This document shows, piece by piece, positions 46,845 through 57,821 of a DNA stretch of 64,000 nucleotides; the stretch's first letter is position 1, and the number at the start of each line of letters is the position of its first letter. Source of the stretch: Mermis nigrescens (taxonomy: Eukaryota; Nematoda; Enoplea; Mermithida; Mermithidae); the NCBI GenBank assembly GCA_036768485.1, contig JAVLUZ010000151.1, positions 3,993,912-4,057,911 on the forward strand, written 5' to 3'. Below the pieces are notes generated by a model. The model was not told where the DNA came from, searched no databases, and saw only the letters and a program-made list of their open reading frames with translations. A program made the position numbers and the translations under genes.

Positions 46845-48295
46845 CAGGGTTGGCCGGGCATGTTTTTTTGGTTTTTTTGGTTTTTTATATTTTTTATGGT
46901 GCGAAAAATTGGCTGGTTTTTTGGTTATTTGGTTTTTTATGGTTATTTGAATTTGAGATCTTTAATTTTTCTAAAAATCATACTTTGTTACAAAAAGATT
47001 TAGATGAGCTAGTTTCCTGGTCTGAAGAAAATCAGTTAAGCATATCTCTCCCTAAATGTTCTGTTATATCTAGGGTACGCTAATCCTAAAGTTACATATC
47101 ACATAAACCATTTTTTGTTATCTGACGCAGGTTCCTCAATTCGAGATCTAGGTGTTTTCTTAACAACAAACTTATCATCTAGTTATCAATGTACTGATGT
47201 ATCAGCAAAAGCTTTGAAAATGAGTGCTTTGATTTTCAAATGTGTTGAATCACGTGATCTAAAAATGTTGGTTCTGGCTTTTAAGAATTATTTGCTTCCT
47301 ATAGTAGAGTATGCACCAACTGTATGGAGCCCCTATTTGCTTTCTGATTTCAACAGGGTTGAACGGGTACAGCGAAAATTTACTAAAAGATTAATTGGAT
47401 ATATGGGACTTTTTTATGATGAAAGGCTAAAAGCCTAAAATTTAGAGAGCCTTGAACTCCGTAGAAATTATTTTGATTTAATTGTTACGTATATTATTCA
47501 TAATAATCTCTTACGTTCTGAAGATTTTTATAAGTTTTGTAGTCATTCGCGTACTAGGAATGCATTTGCATATCAGATCTATTTAGAAAACTTTCGACTT
47601 GAACGTAAAAAATATTGTTTTGCTAATAGATCAGCTAGAATTTGGAACGATCTTCCACAATATATTCGAAATTCTTCAAATGTTAAGGCATTTAAGAGAA
47701 ACTCGAAAAAGGTTGATTTCGGGAATTTCTTGATTGGGCACACGTGAGCGCAATTTATTTGCCTGTGTGTATATGACATTTCGCATTTTACACTATGCTA
47801 TTTTATTTTCCTTGCGACTTTGTTTTATCCTTGTTTTTTCCGAATAAAGTATTAGTATTAGTATTATAAAATAGTTTATTGCGACAGAGACGGAATACAA
47901 ACGACTTCCTACTAACGTGAAACGTTGGTATTTATGTACTTCAAATACAGCAGGTAGCATGCACAGGTAATAACAACGCACATACGGAAAACGCTGGTAG
48001 TGTTTTCATTACCTTCCTTATCATTTTTTTACTCAACAGCAACTTCGACTGAATTATATATAAAACTAGTGATTTAAAGGCCGCCTGCCACCACTGACGT
48101 CGTGTGAAAGAATTTTTAGTGTGGATTTGAATAAAAATTTAAAACCGTTCCCATTCAATATCATTCTGCAGAGATTTTTTTATAAAACAATTTTATCCTA
48201 TTGAAAAACATGTCGAAAAAACCACGGGAAAAGCATTAAAAAACCATGAAACCAGAATTTCAGAAATTTTCAAATTTTGGTTTTTTCCAACCCTG
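46845..48295. mobile_element. hAT-like element containing a LINE fragment
   Basis: Ends CAGGGTTGG and CCAACCCTG; 8-bp flanks GTAGGTAC and GTGGGTAC match at 7 of 8. Both subterminal regions are rich in GGTTTTTT/AAAACC. Its centre is occupied by non-LTR retrotransposon sequence. Confidence 0.75.
46970..47870 (+). pseudogene. 3' fragment of a CR1/Jockey-like non-LTR retrotransposon
   Basis: The reading frames correspond to the end of a LINE reverse transcriptase: DLDELVSWSEENQLSISLPK, IRDLGVFLT, VEYAPTVWSPYL, RVERVQRKFTKRLIGYMG, then after an in-frame TAA at 47436 LELRRNYFDLIVTYI and SARIWNDLP, ending at TGA 47745-47747. A frame change near 47085 and the TAA make it dead. The tail AATAAAG followed by repeated TATTAG units (47843-47870) looks like a LINE 3' end. 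It is 5'-truncated, as is usual. Confidence 0.88.
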
Positions 48296-49128
48296 GTGGG
48301 TACACGTCAAAAACACTGTTTTTAATGTTTCAGACAATGCTCGCTCTCTCTAAAGCTTAAAAACGTAAAATAAGTCTCAAAAAATTTAAAAAATGAGTAC
48401 ATTGAACAAAATATAGTCAAAAAATGTGCATATGGCGCGAAGCGCCGAAAATTTGAGATTTTTGAGCTAAAAATGAGCTATAAACGCCTAAAAAGGCACA
48501 CTTTTTACATCTTTTACAAAAAATCGACAATTCTTCGGGGGGTTGCACCTACTTTGCGGAGGGTCAGTTGCAATTGTGGGGGGTCAAATCGCCCCTCCCC
48601 CTAGAACACCAGTGTTGCCAGGTCAAATTTTTAAAAAGCCTCCAAAAAAATCCCCCAAATGAAAAAAAACCCCCATATCAAAAAATGCTTTTTAAACAAT
48701 TAAGTCAATAAAACGCATACAAACAAACTGGATGCGCTAAATAACATCGTTTTTGTGCATTTTCAACCGCGCCACATCTTTTGCACCCAAAAATAAACAA
48801 AACATGTTTTCTGAATTTTTCGCTTTTTTTAGTTAAACAAAAATGTTTTAAAATGGTTGTTTTGCGCAACATTTTTTCGATTCTTATTTCTCTTGATAGA
48901 ACAGGTATAAAGTTGGCCAATCTTAAACAACTTTCTGATGATATTCATGCATTTTTTGTTCGAAAACACGCTTTCAGCTAAGCAGCATAATACATTAACA
49001 ACCTTTTATAAACAATTTATTTCAAAACAGTTCACCAAATTCACTCTAACACGACTTGAGCAGCATAATTATCGATTTCTTCAAAGAAAACATTATCCAA
49101 ACAAAATTGGACATCATTTACGCGCAAG

Positions 49129-49994
49129 TAGTGATCGACCAGGGCGACTTTTTTGGCCGGGGCCGGGGCAGTACCGGGCCGAAAAAATCCCCGGCCGGGG
49201 CTGGGGCCGGGGTCGGACAAGGAAAATATTATTGCATTACACATACTTGAGGTTGGCATAGGAAGAGAAATAATGAGCGACTGCTCCATTTGGTAGTAAA
49301 TGGCAAGCGCAAAGTTAGATCCGCCTTTTCAAATCAAGTTTTATTAGTATTTATGTCACAAGAAACAAATTTAGTCCAGTGTTTCATTGTCTAAATCATC
49401 AATAAATTCTATGTCGCTGCTATTAGCACACTCAATATCTTTTGAATCTTCTCACTACTGCTTGCTACTACTGCTGCTTGCGCCGGATTCTACATGTAGT
49501 TTGCATTCGCCTATAATTAACTTACGTCCTAATAACTATTACACAAGAAACGCGTTTTAAAGCAGGCGGTTCCCATTAAATTAAATGTAAAAGTGTTTTT
49601 TGTGAGAATAGGTTTTTGAAAACGTACAATTTCCAACTAGAAATAGAACGTATTTGTCAACTCTAAATTTTTAAGCCACTAGCTACAAATGAATGATAAA
49701 AATAGCATTTGGTTTAATGAGTTAAGTGAAGGAATCGAAAACATGCAGATTGTCCTGAACATTTATTCAACAAAAGCTCATTCATACACAGTAGTAAAGA
49801 TATAACAATGACTAAGCATACATATGGTCGAATCAGTACAGTTCTCAAAATTAGCACTTGCCCATTGATAAATAACTGGCAGTATCACATCCTGTACAAA
49901 ATACGAATTACACTAAATTTTTCTTCGGCCATTTTTAGACCTTGCCCTGGCCGGGGCCGGGGATGCTGAAAAATGGCTGGGCGGTCGATCACTA
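49129..49994. mobile_element. Non-autonomous hAT-like element with G-rich ends (GGGGCCGGGG type)
   Basis: Perfect 12-bp inverted ends TAGTGATCGACC / GGTCGATCACTA; 8-bp flanks CGCGCAAG and CGCGCGAG match at 7 of 8. GGCCGGGGCCGGGG tracts lie just inside both ends (49155-49213, 49945-49965). 866 bp, no transposase. Confidence 0.85.
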
Positions 49995-50440
49995 CGCGCG
50001 AGCTAGAATCAGTTTGAGAATCATAAATTTGATTGGTGAATTTTAATAGCATATACTTTGTTATTTTAAAATTTGAACAGTTTGTTCACGCCACAGTAAT
50101 CCGTATCGAACCGCTAAAATATTGTCAACAGTACTGGGGCATGCATACAATTACGTAACTTATTTTTAACAACATTCATAATGGAAAACGCGTTCAACAG
50201 CAGCATTCGAAAATGGTAACCAAGATTTGTCCATCTTTAATTCGTTTTTTGTCCTTGTCCATATGTGTGCTTAATTTTACGTAATCGTATGCATGCCCCA
50301 ATCCTGTTGACAATATTTTAGCGGTTCGATACGGACTACTGTGGCGTGAACAAACTGTTCAAATTTTGAAATAACAAAATATATGCTATTAAAATTCACC
50401 AATCAAATTTATGATTCTTAAACTGATTCTAGCTCGCGCG
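49995..50440. mobile_element. Palindromic MITE, its left tip apparently hit by the hAT
   Basis: Arms 49995-50160 and 50275-50440 are inverted copies (CGCGCGAGCTAGAATC ... GATTCTAGCTCGCGCG). If the 8-bp copy CGCGCAAG at 49121-49128 is its true left tip, the outer flanks would be TA on both sides (49119-49120, 50441-50442), as in Tc1/mariner elements. Confidence 0.7.
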
Positions 50441-51068
50441 TAGTGATCAAATCAAAATCAATATGGCATAAAAAAGGAAAAAATGATATGGAGAATGAAC
50501 AAATGAAACGATGAATTATTAACTCAACTTGGACGATGAACTTCGATAAGAAACACCCGGGCTCCGGACAGTGTTGTCAGGTCTAAATTTTCAGCATCCA
50601 TAAATTCATCCATAGAAATCCGAAAATTTCCCTAGATTTCTGATATTATTGTAACAACACTAACCTTTATGTAGGTACTTACATTTTGCTATTCTTTCAA
50701 ATAAAATTAGTCGAATCGATGGCGACTGTTCATAACACGATATTTTAGAAGAATTGGAATAAATTCTACCGCGATCATAGGGCTGAAAACCAAAGTCCTG
50801 AAATAAAAAAAGATCAGCTGAGCTGGGCACGCATCGGCTGTGCTGTCGGCTTCTCTTGACAAAAACTTGCAGTGATTGATTGCTGCCTCTAAACTCACTA
50901 GAATTTAATACTTGAATAATAAATGAAAAACCCCCAAAAAAAACCTCAAAAATTTCGAAAAACCCCCATGAAATCCCCCGCGAGCTAAAACCCCAAAAAA
51001 GCCCCCAAGGACCCCAAAAAACCCCCAAAATGGGGGAAAACCCAAAGCCTGGCAACCCTGTAGAACAC

Positions 51069-52552
51069 GTCAGCTTATTAGGGAAGTGAGAAGTGAATGA
51101 GAAAAGTCGTAAGATACAGACCGATAGAAATACTAGTACAGTAGGTTGATCGAAAGTGTAACTACATTTTAATGTCACAAAATGTGGCACCTGCTGACTA
51201 AAAATAAAATTTGATATTCTCTAAACTCCAGTAAATGTCTCTTCAGCACGTCTGAGTCCGTCCTTCTTATTGCAAACAGTCAATTTTTTGTTTTACGGCT
51301 TATTACTGTAGCAGAATATTTCAGGTTTTAAATTATTGCGATACTTTGCAGGATACGCTGCATGTTGCATGTTAAGCCGCATACTTTAGACATGAACAGT
51401 AAGGTTTTAAATCAGACAGCCGTTGCGAGAGCAGATTTAAGATGCTATTTAATCAATAAAAATGCGTACTATGGTGATAAGAATTCTTCAAGCTGACAAG
51501 CATAAATTAGTCGTTTGGAATGGAATGGAACAGAGGACTTCGACCAAAACGCATGCGAATTGTGATAAGATATGTAGCACAATTAGAGTAGGTATACCAT
51601 AATGTAGTCTTTTGAAAAATGAGCTTGCTAAGCGAGAGTTGTAAACAAAGAGAAACTTAAAGTTTAAAACATACCATTAAATTATGAAGAGAATTATATA
51701 AGATTTTAAACTATAAGAAAATGAAAGAGGTGGGATTTAAGTAAATTAAAACAAATTTAGAGGATGTGATGAAACATTATTGTTGAGAATAGGACGATCA
51801 CGTGCTATGTATAATGAATCCTTGATTGAAAGATCAAAAGAGTTGGATGCTCGACTAATAACCTTGAAGCAATCTGATGTATTTAAATGATTGCTATTTG
51901 AGATATGTTTGTGAATAGCAGATAAGCTATCACCCTGAATTGGCTTTCCTATAGCAAATGAGATGCCAGTATGCTATTTTACGAAATATTGTACGTAGAT
52001 CAAAATTTTCAAATCAATGTGAATCAGTTACAAAAGTGGTTCAAACTGAATCAGCAATCAAGATACTTTGCGCAGCAATTTGAACACATGAACTTTTACT
52101 ATGCAGACCTGGAAACCTACAGGAATGTCCTAATTTTCTTGAATAATCCTTGAAAAACAGACGAATAGCACTACGATAAATTTGTGCTTTCTTCCTGTGG
52201 TTCTTAAAAAGACGGTGCTTCTTTCCGTCTATAAAAAAGTCCGTATCGCATAAGTTTGAATTTTAAGAATTTTTATTGAAGTGGCAGATTAAAAAATTAT
52301 CTATAAGATCAATGCAATAATCTCAATCTGCAGATTTTTTTGTGGGTATCAGATCTTAACAGATCTCCGAAAAATCTAAAATTTATAAACGTTGTATGAA
52401 ATAATAACTATTATTAAAAATGACTTGTAACTTGTAAGTGTAACTAGAAGATAAACAGAGTAATAATTTTATACCGTTCCATTACAAAGTTAATGTTTTA
52501 CAGAAAAGCTGTTTACGTTGGTCTTTTTTATTAAACGGCGGTTTTTATCACC
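51069..52552. other. Upstream region of the UBA gene, nothing recognised
   Basis: No repeat family and no homology seen. Two short open stretches (51784-51890 and 51971-52153, plus strand) have protein-like composition but no start support, splice logic or recognised family. Confidence 0.45.
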
Positions 52553-52867
52553 ATGAGCAGTACAATACAAAGTAGTGCACAAAACGCAATGATTGATCAA
52601 ATTGTCGGGCTTGGCTTTCCAAGGAATGAGGCTATAAGAGCTTTAAAGTCAACCAATTACAATCTGGATTCAGCGATTAACTTGTTAATCCGAGAAGATG
52701 ATAGTAATGATCAGAATCAAGACTCAAGTGGGCATAAGAAACAATCATTGAAATCAACGGAGAAGACAACGATTGATGCTGCAGTTCGTAATAATAAATC
52801 GTGCATGTGTAGTGTACTATCAACCAATTTAACAGAGGGAATGAATAATGCCGTTTCCGCTACTTAG
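52553..52867 (+). CDS. First coding exon of an unrecognised gene with an N-terminal UBA domain
   Basis: The start context ATCACCATGA is close to the animal Kozak optimum. Residues 12-47 (MIDQIVGLGFPRNEAIRALK, then NYNLDSAINLLI) form a ubiquitin-associated (UBA) domain: a three-helix fold with the GF loop (LGF) and closing LL, which binds ubiquitin. The rest is polar (DDSNDQNQDSSGHKKQ) and probably disordered. The ORF stops at 52867, but the exon may end earlier at a donor. To join the next exon (53523), which lacks two bases of a codon, a phase-1 donor is needed; weak candidates lie near 52804-52812. So the gene may be a 104-residue protein or, more likely, the start of a larger ubiquitin-pathway protein. 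Confidence 0.75.
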   Translation: MSSTIQSSAQNAMIDQIVGLGFPRNEAIRALKSTNYNLDSAINLLIREDDSNDQNQDSSGHKKQSLKSTEKTTIDAAVRNNKSCMCSVLSTNLTEGMNNAVSAT

Positions 52868-52879
52868 TAAATTGATACA

Positions 52880-53108
52880 TCCGCACATGGGTTTGGGGGT
52901 ATGCACCTCTTTCAGAAGGCCAGATACCCTCCCCCAAAAAAACCGAATTGACCCCAAATTCAATTTTTGAAATTTTTTTGTTTTTTTTGCGATTTTCTGA
53001 TACCAATGGATTGTGCTCGATGAGAAACGTTGAAAAATGGCCTTTTTTCGCCACACCACTATTTGTAAGATCATTCTTTGACCTTTAAAAATCTTGCACT
53101 CCCCAGAG
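52880..53108 (-). repeat. Family F repeat copy
   Basis: Inverted, with GTGCTCGATGAGAAACGTTG and AAAATCTTGCACTCCCCAGA at the right. It begins just after the stop of the UBA ORF. Confidence 0.6.
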
Positions 53109-53120
53109 TTTTGGTGCTGT

Positions 53121-53213
53121 ACAGTGCCCACCTATTGTGCTGCCCGCTGCCCAGTGCCCACCTATTGTGCTGCCCAGTGCCCACCTATAGTGCTCCCCAG
53201 TACCCACCCGAAT
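53121..53213. repeat. Short tandem repeat, about three units
   Basis: CAGTGCCCACCTATTGTGCT repeated three times with small changes. Confidence 0.8.
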
Positions 53214-53289
53214 AAAGCCGAATTAATTATAAAAACATACGATTTCGATTCGAGCAGTCAAGATAAATTCATTCGGGTTCGATAATAAT

Positions 53290-53417
53290 AAATTGATACA
53301 GTCAAAATAAATTCATTCGGGTAGTCGAGTTCAGTCTATTCGGGTTCGATTTCGTGTCCTGAATTTTTTCGGGTACCCGAGTATTCGTGTTCGGGTTCGG
53401 TACCCGTTGCATCCCTA
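53290..53417. mobile_element. Right end of a hAT-like element (partner end not found)
   Basis: Repeats of TTCGGGT and GGTACCCG end in CGTTGCATCCCTA, the inverted form of the common hAT terminus TAGGGATGCAACGGG. No matching left end was seen nearby, so the left limit given is arbitrary. Confidence 0.55.
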
Positions 53418-53522
53418 GTAGCTATAGTACAATTTGATAGCTAATCGTGCTGCATCAGGAAAATTAATGTGTTTACGGTGCTGTTCTCGTAATATCTGAC
53501 TTTTTTATAACAATGTTTTTAG

Positions 53523-53668
53523 CGCATACCGCACAAGGAAACTTGGTTGTAAATCCTAATATTGCTAATGCTAATATGGAGAAAGTTGATTTCGCGCTAT
53601 TGTTCGATCATCTAGAGTTGCGTAGAATAATACTGGATTTGATTAAGAAAGACAAACGACTCGACGAG
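53523..53668 (+). CDS. UBA gene, exon 2 (in-window numbering)
   Basis: After acceptor TGTTTTTAG the frame reads HTAQGNLVVNPNIANANMEK, then VDFALLFDHLELRRIILDLI and KKDKRLDE, to donor GAG|gtacct. It is predicted helical and charged. The splice sites, the clean frame and exact phase with the next exon support coding. I do not recognise the family. Confidence 0.75.
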
Positions 53669-53769
53669 GTACCTATATTACTCGTATTATCTGGAATTTT
53701 CATACATATGGTTTTGTACACACAAGCGACCGAGCTTTCTCTTTCTGTTTTCATTTAAATTTCATCAGG

Positions 53770-53811
53770 TTGCAAGGTTGCATAAAGTCAACGCCGTGTT
53801 GTTTAGGCAGG
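53770..53811 (+). CDS. UBA gene, 42-bp exon 3
   Basis: VARLHKVNAVLFRQ between TTCATCAG and CAG|gtacct. Phase 0 on both sides fits exons 2 and 4. Microexon-sized and only 101 bp from exon 2. Confidence 0.7.
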
Positions 53812-53935
53812 TACCTATGTAAAATGTATTGTCAAAACCGAAATTTCACAAAACTTAGATTACTATTTCATATAACTGAGCCTCCAGAGATTTTCAGTAA
53901 GTACCCTTGATTTCATTGACGAACAGTCTAAATCA

Positions 53936-53959
53936 TAGGTAGCGCTATAGCGCTACCTA
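53936..53959. repeat. Perfect 24-bp palindrome
   Basis: Half-site TAGGTAGCGCTA followed directly by its reverse complement, at the left border of the GTGTAAA repeat block. Confidence 0.9.
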
Positions 53960-53960
53960 T

Positions 53961-56550
53961 TATATTCTTGGCCATCCTTTATTCTTATATGTTTATCACA
54001 GCGAGCGCGAAATTCGTGTCCCCCTCACGGCTATAACGGCACACATCTGTGAGGTGCGGTTTTTTTAAAAGGTAGATAACAAAAAAAACTTAGATACCCT
54101 TTTTTTGTTTACACTCAATACCGAGCTAGTCGTGAGTGTGCAAAGTGTAAACCGAAAAATCAAATAATTTGCGGAGGGCCATTTTTTTAAAAATGTTTTC
54201 ACTGATTAGTAGTTTACGAATCTGGTCTTAAAATTTCTTTACACTCATTAGTTGTTGCACAGGAGTGTAAATTAGACGGATTTTTACTGTTTTCATGTGC
54301 ACAAGCATATCTAACTCAGTTTTGCATTCTATGCAGTCTGATTGGTTTCAAAAGTTAGACGGTTATAAAATCTAGGGGAACCTTTTTTATTTTTTTTCCA
54401 AAGTAATATTTTCAAATTTAGAGGCGGTTTATTGTAAAGAGTCTGGGACAAAAAAATATTTTTTCCTGCCATATTCTTCACTTAGTAGACAGAACGTGGT
54501 AATTATCTTTAAAATGTGCTTCGTCCAAAGCACTACACGTCAAAATTTATTTTGTTTCTTTACAATCAATATTGCGTTATTAGTGCAGGTGTAAACTTTA
54601 CACTAAAAAATTTTTTTCCGCCCAGAGCGTCGTGGATGATGAATTTAAAAACATGTTCTCCGTAAGGTCAGAATAACGAATCTGACCTTTAAACTTTTCT
54701 ACAGCCAGTGTTTGTTGAGGTATGAAGAGGTGAACTTTGAATTATACATCTATTTTCTGATGCCGATAAACAACTCCGTAGTGCATATTTGATCAGATTT
54801 TTCTATTTCAGAGGTTTCTGACTCGTCTTTAATAAATAATTATTTTTATTATCATAAATGCACTATTCTTAAACTTCAGTAGAATGATGAATATTTTTCA
54901 AAATAGTATAATCAAGCTGAAATCTTGACTGCGACTTGACTTGGTGCAATGGCTGACGTATCCGTTCTCGCATGTGGATTTAAAAACAGAATAATGGGTC
55001 CAAGTCTTATGAATCCTAACTTTTTTCATTTTTTAATTCTTTTGGCAAAATCATGCACTTCATTTGACTTGTTTATCTATTTAGGTTCTGCAGATCACAC
55101 AGTTTTTTGTTTTTTGAATTTCGCCTCAGTTCTCGAATGGGAGTGTAAAGAGTGCGAAAATCTGGGGATGAAAAGACACATTTCGGTCGAGTTTTCGACT
55201 TAATTATGTCTGCCAACAACTCCGGTTATAAGTTTGAAGAAATTTTTTCTGACAGAAATGTACTACGGATCAAGGGCTATCTTCTGCTTACCAGCAAACT
55301 TTTCTACAATCAATACGCAGTTAGTACCAGGGGTTTAAACTTTACACTCTAGTGGATGAGTAAAAAAACAGATTTTGTCCAGGATTTCTCTGCCAACTTT
55401 TTCGGTTATGAGTTGGGATAAATTGAATAAAATAGAAATAAAGTAACTTTTAAGAGCTACACGTCGAAGCAAGCCGCGTTCAAAAAAACGTAATATTCAG
55501 TTGTTTAGGGGTGTAAAGTTCGAAATCTGAGGTGTAAAATGGGCGAAAAAACAGGTTTTTTTCGTATTTTGATTGATAAATCATATCAAATATTTTGCGG
55601 AACATAAGTTTGGCACATAAAAACGTACTACAATTAAAGGGCTACAAACTGGCCTGAACCGAATTTATTTTCATTCAATGGGGCGTTAGGTTCAGATTTT
55701 TAAAGTTTACAATGTGGTGGACAGTGGAAAATACGTGTTTGTCCATTTTTTTGTTCGCCACTTTCTCTGTTCAGAAGCCGGGCGAGGTCGAATAGGATAA
55801 AAATAAAGTACTTTCTAAGGGGTACGCGTCACAGCGAATTGCGTTTGTTTACATCAATATTTAGCTTTTTCGGGAGGTGTAAAGTCAAAAAATGGGGGAG
55901 TTAAACGTGTTTGTGTCTTGTTTTTTCTGCCAAGTTCTGGGTTATGAGTCTGGACATAATCTCAAGTCTAAAAATGAACCAGAAACCAAATGTGATACGC
56001 CAGTTTGTTTGCACTCAACAGTGGTGTAAAGTGGTTTACATCTGATATTTATTTGTCCTCGGACCATTGTGGATACTTAATTTTTTAATAAATGTTGATC
56101 GTAATATCAGAGTAATATCAGAATAACGAATCCGACTGAAATTTTATTTACACTCTGTGGTTGTGCAAAGTTTACACTGCATATTAACTCTAGTTCTAGA
56201 GCCTAACGGAAGCTTAATTTTTTCAAAATGTTCTACGTAAAATCAGAATTGCGAATCTGACTGTTAGTTTTCTCTACACCTAGTAGTTGTGTAAAGTTTG
56301 CACTATTCATTTGTTGTTAATATGTAGTTTATACTACAAATTTATTTTACTTATAAATCTGAGCGTCAGTGTTCCTTACACTTGATATTTGCATAAAGTT
56401 TACGCTGAAAAACTTTGATCTCTTTATATAATGTAAGGTTGTCTTGTTTAAAAAGGATAATGCTGATGTTAAGAACAATATTGTATTCCGCGTTCTTGAA
56501 CTGCTGTCATTATTGTGGCATGTTACTGTATTTATTTACTGACTGATGTA
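53961..56550 (+). repeat. GTGTAAA-rich tandem repeat block, left part
   Basis: Begins CTTGGCCATCCTTTATTC and TTTATCACAGCGAG, also found at 60545-60590. It contains units with TTTGCGGAGGGCCA, TTACGAATCTG and many TTTACAC/GTGTAAA motifs, diverging rightward. Short ORFs in it (54949-55352) are not called. It lies within the large intron after exon 3 of the UBA gene. Confidence 0.65.
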
Positions 56551-57251
56551 CTCAAATCATGCTTATTAAAAGTAGGGTACCAGCAAAGAAAAATGCTCCG
56601 ATGGAACAAAAAAGATGAATATACTTCAAATTGTGGATTCTTAAGGATGTAAAACGAGGGGACTAGGAAAAATCTGCCTAAAGTCGCTAAATCTGATAAA
56701 AATCATACTTTCTCTAAGCAACGCAAAAAAGCGAAGTATATTCTGCGGCCAACACATTAAAATAAATATTTAACCATAAATATGATTGAAAAAGCAGCAC
56801 GTTAGCTATGTAGTAGCTATGGGAAATGATATTGAGTAACAGTCTTTCTAAGCCAATTAAATGAAATAGCAAACTTCGATGCATCCAAAACAATTGAAGA
56901 AATTGTTGGTTTAAAACAGTGAGTTGACTTGAAACAGACTAAATGTAGGTACACTAGCATGCCCGTGTAACGATTGTGTGCACTAATCAATCGGCCCCTG
57001 CCTTGCTTGCTATAATGCTCATAACAAAATAAAAACAACTCTAAATACAATACCACTTAGTTTTCTATCAGTCAGGATACGAAGCTAGTCAGCGTTGCTA
57101 CTTGCCAGCAATTTAAAAAAAGTAAAACAGTAGTATACCGTGCCGTGCCACCCTTAGGGGCAACGTTATAACATATACAGTGTTATAAGATAGTAGATCT
57201 GCTCCCTGGCCCAAAATCGAGGTTGCGCCAGGGAGCAAATGGGTTGGGGTC

Positions 57252-57551
57252 CTACCCGAACCTGCCTGCTCGTCTATGTGTGTGGTGTAAAGGTTTGGCA
57301 AAATAAAATTTGGCCTCGGGACTTAGAAATTCCCATAATTTAAATAATGTGTAAATATCGCCCTTTTTTAATCGTTTTCTGATATACTTTGAGAAGCTCA
57401 ACATGGCATTCTCATCAAATTCCAGCAATGTTTGCTTATATTGCTTGCTCATTTTTGGCCAAAAATAATCTCCAATTGCATCATCAGACAAGTAAGTGTA
57501 TTGTGACAAACGATGCAACATATGATTGAAAAAACATCGGCTGATCTCCAT
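57252..57551 (-). CDS. Polinton-internal ORF, unrecognised
   Basis: 99 codons; Phe/Tyr/Leu-rich with a basic stretch (KYIRKRLKKGD). Its end runs into the left inverted repeat, so the C-terminus may be spurious. It is downstream of the integrase remnant on the same strand. No family recognised; possibly an accessory protein fragment. Confidence 0.35.
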   Translation of the reverse strand: MEISRCFFNHMLHRLSQYTYLSDDAIGDYFWPKMSKQYKQTLLEFDENAMLSFSKYIRKRLKKGDIYTLFKLWEFLSPEAKFYFAKPLHHTHRRAGRFG

Positions 57552-57821
57552 TTTTGCCTTTAATTGGAATACAGAATTACTTACTATTTATAACTTAATT
57601 AGGTTCGAGACCCAGGAATCAAACTTTCTGGAAATTCCCGCCACCGTACTAAATAATTAGTTTTATTGCCTTCTTTTCGCGTTTTCAAAATCTTTTCAAT
57701 TACATACAAATCGTCAGTTTTTGTTTCAATTTTTTGCAATTGTGTCTACAAAAATACCTCGACTTTTTCGCCCATTTGGTCTTCTAAAACATATACGGGT
57801 AATTAAGCATATCTTTCTTAA

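Larger units (their letters stand above)
46755..48600 (+). repeat. Family A copy split by a hAT-like element
   Basis: The left piece, 46755-46844 (ACACCATGAGAATTCTGAAA to GTAGGTAC), is continued at 48296 (GTGGGTACACGTCAAAAACA) with the rest of the family, including GGCGCGAAGCGCCGAAAATT at 48436. Confidence 0.7.
48610..51060. mobile_element. hAT-like element with perfect target duplication, carrying nested insertions
   Basis: Ends CAGTGTTGCCAGG and (inverted) CAGGGTTGCCAGG; perfect 8-bp duplication TAGAACAC at 48602-48609 and 51061-51068. Subterminal runs of CCCCCAAA on both sides. Nested inside are the elements at 49129-49994 and 49995-50440. The 176-codon minus-strand ORF at 50660-51190 runs out through the end of the element and is Gly/Phe/Trp low complexity, so it is not called. 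Confidence 0.85.
45133..52552. other. Intergenic region between divergent Brr2 and the UBA gene
   Basis: 7.4 kb separating two start codons on opposite strands. Most is nested repeats (45685-51060). I see no coding gene and no TATA box that can be assigned with confidence. 45133-45680 and 51069-52552 are the parts without recognised elements. Confidence 0.7.

Noticed and set aside
48705..48920. Minus-strand ORF with CKRCG and several cysteines
   Set aside because: Inside a hAT-like element, too short, and no zinc-finger spacing that I can assign.
50660..51190. 176-codon minus-strand ORF, the longest in the window
   Set aside because: It crosses the end of a hAT-like element and is dominated by Gly/Phe/Trp low complexity from CCCCCAAAA runs; no domain is visible.
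51784..52153. Two protein-like open stretches upstream of the UBA gene
   Set aside because: No start or splice support, stops between them, and no recognised family.
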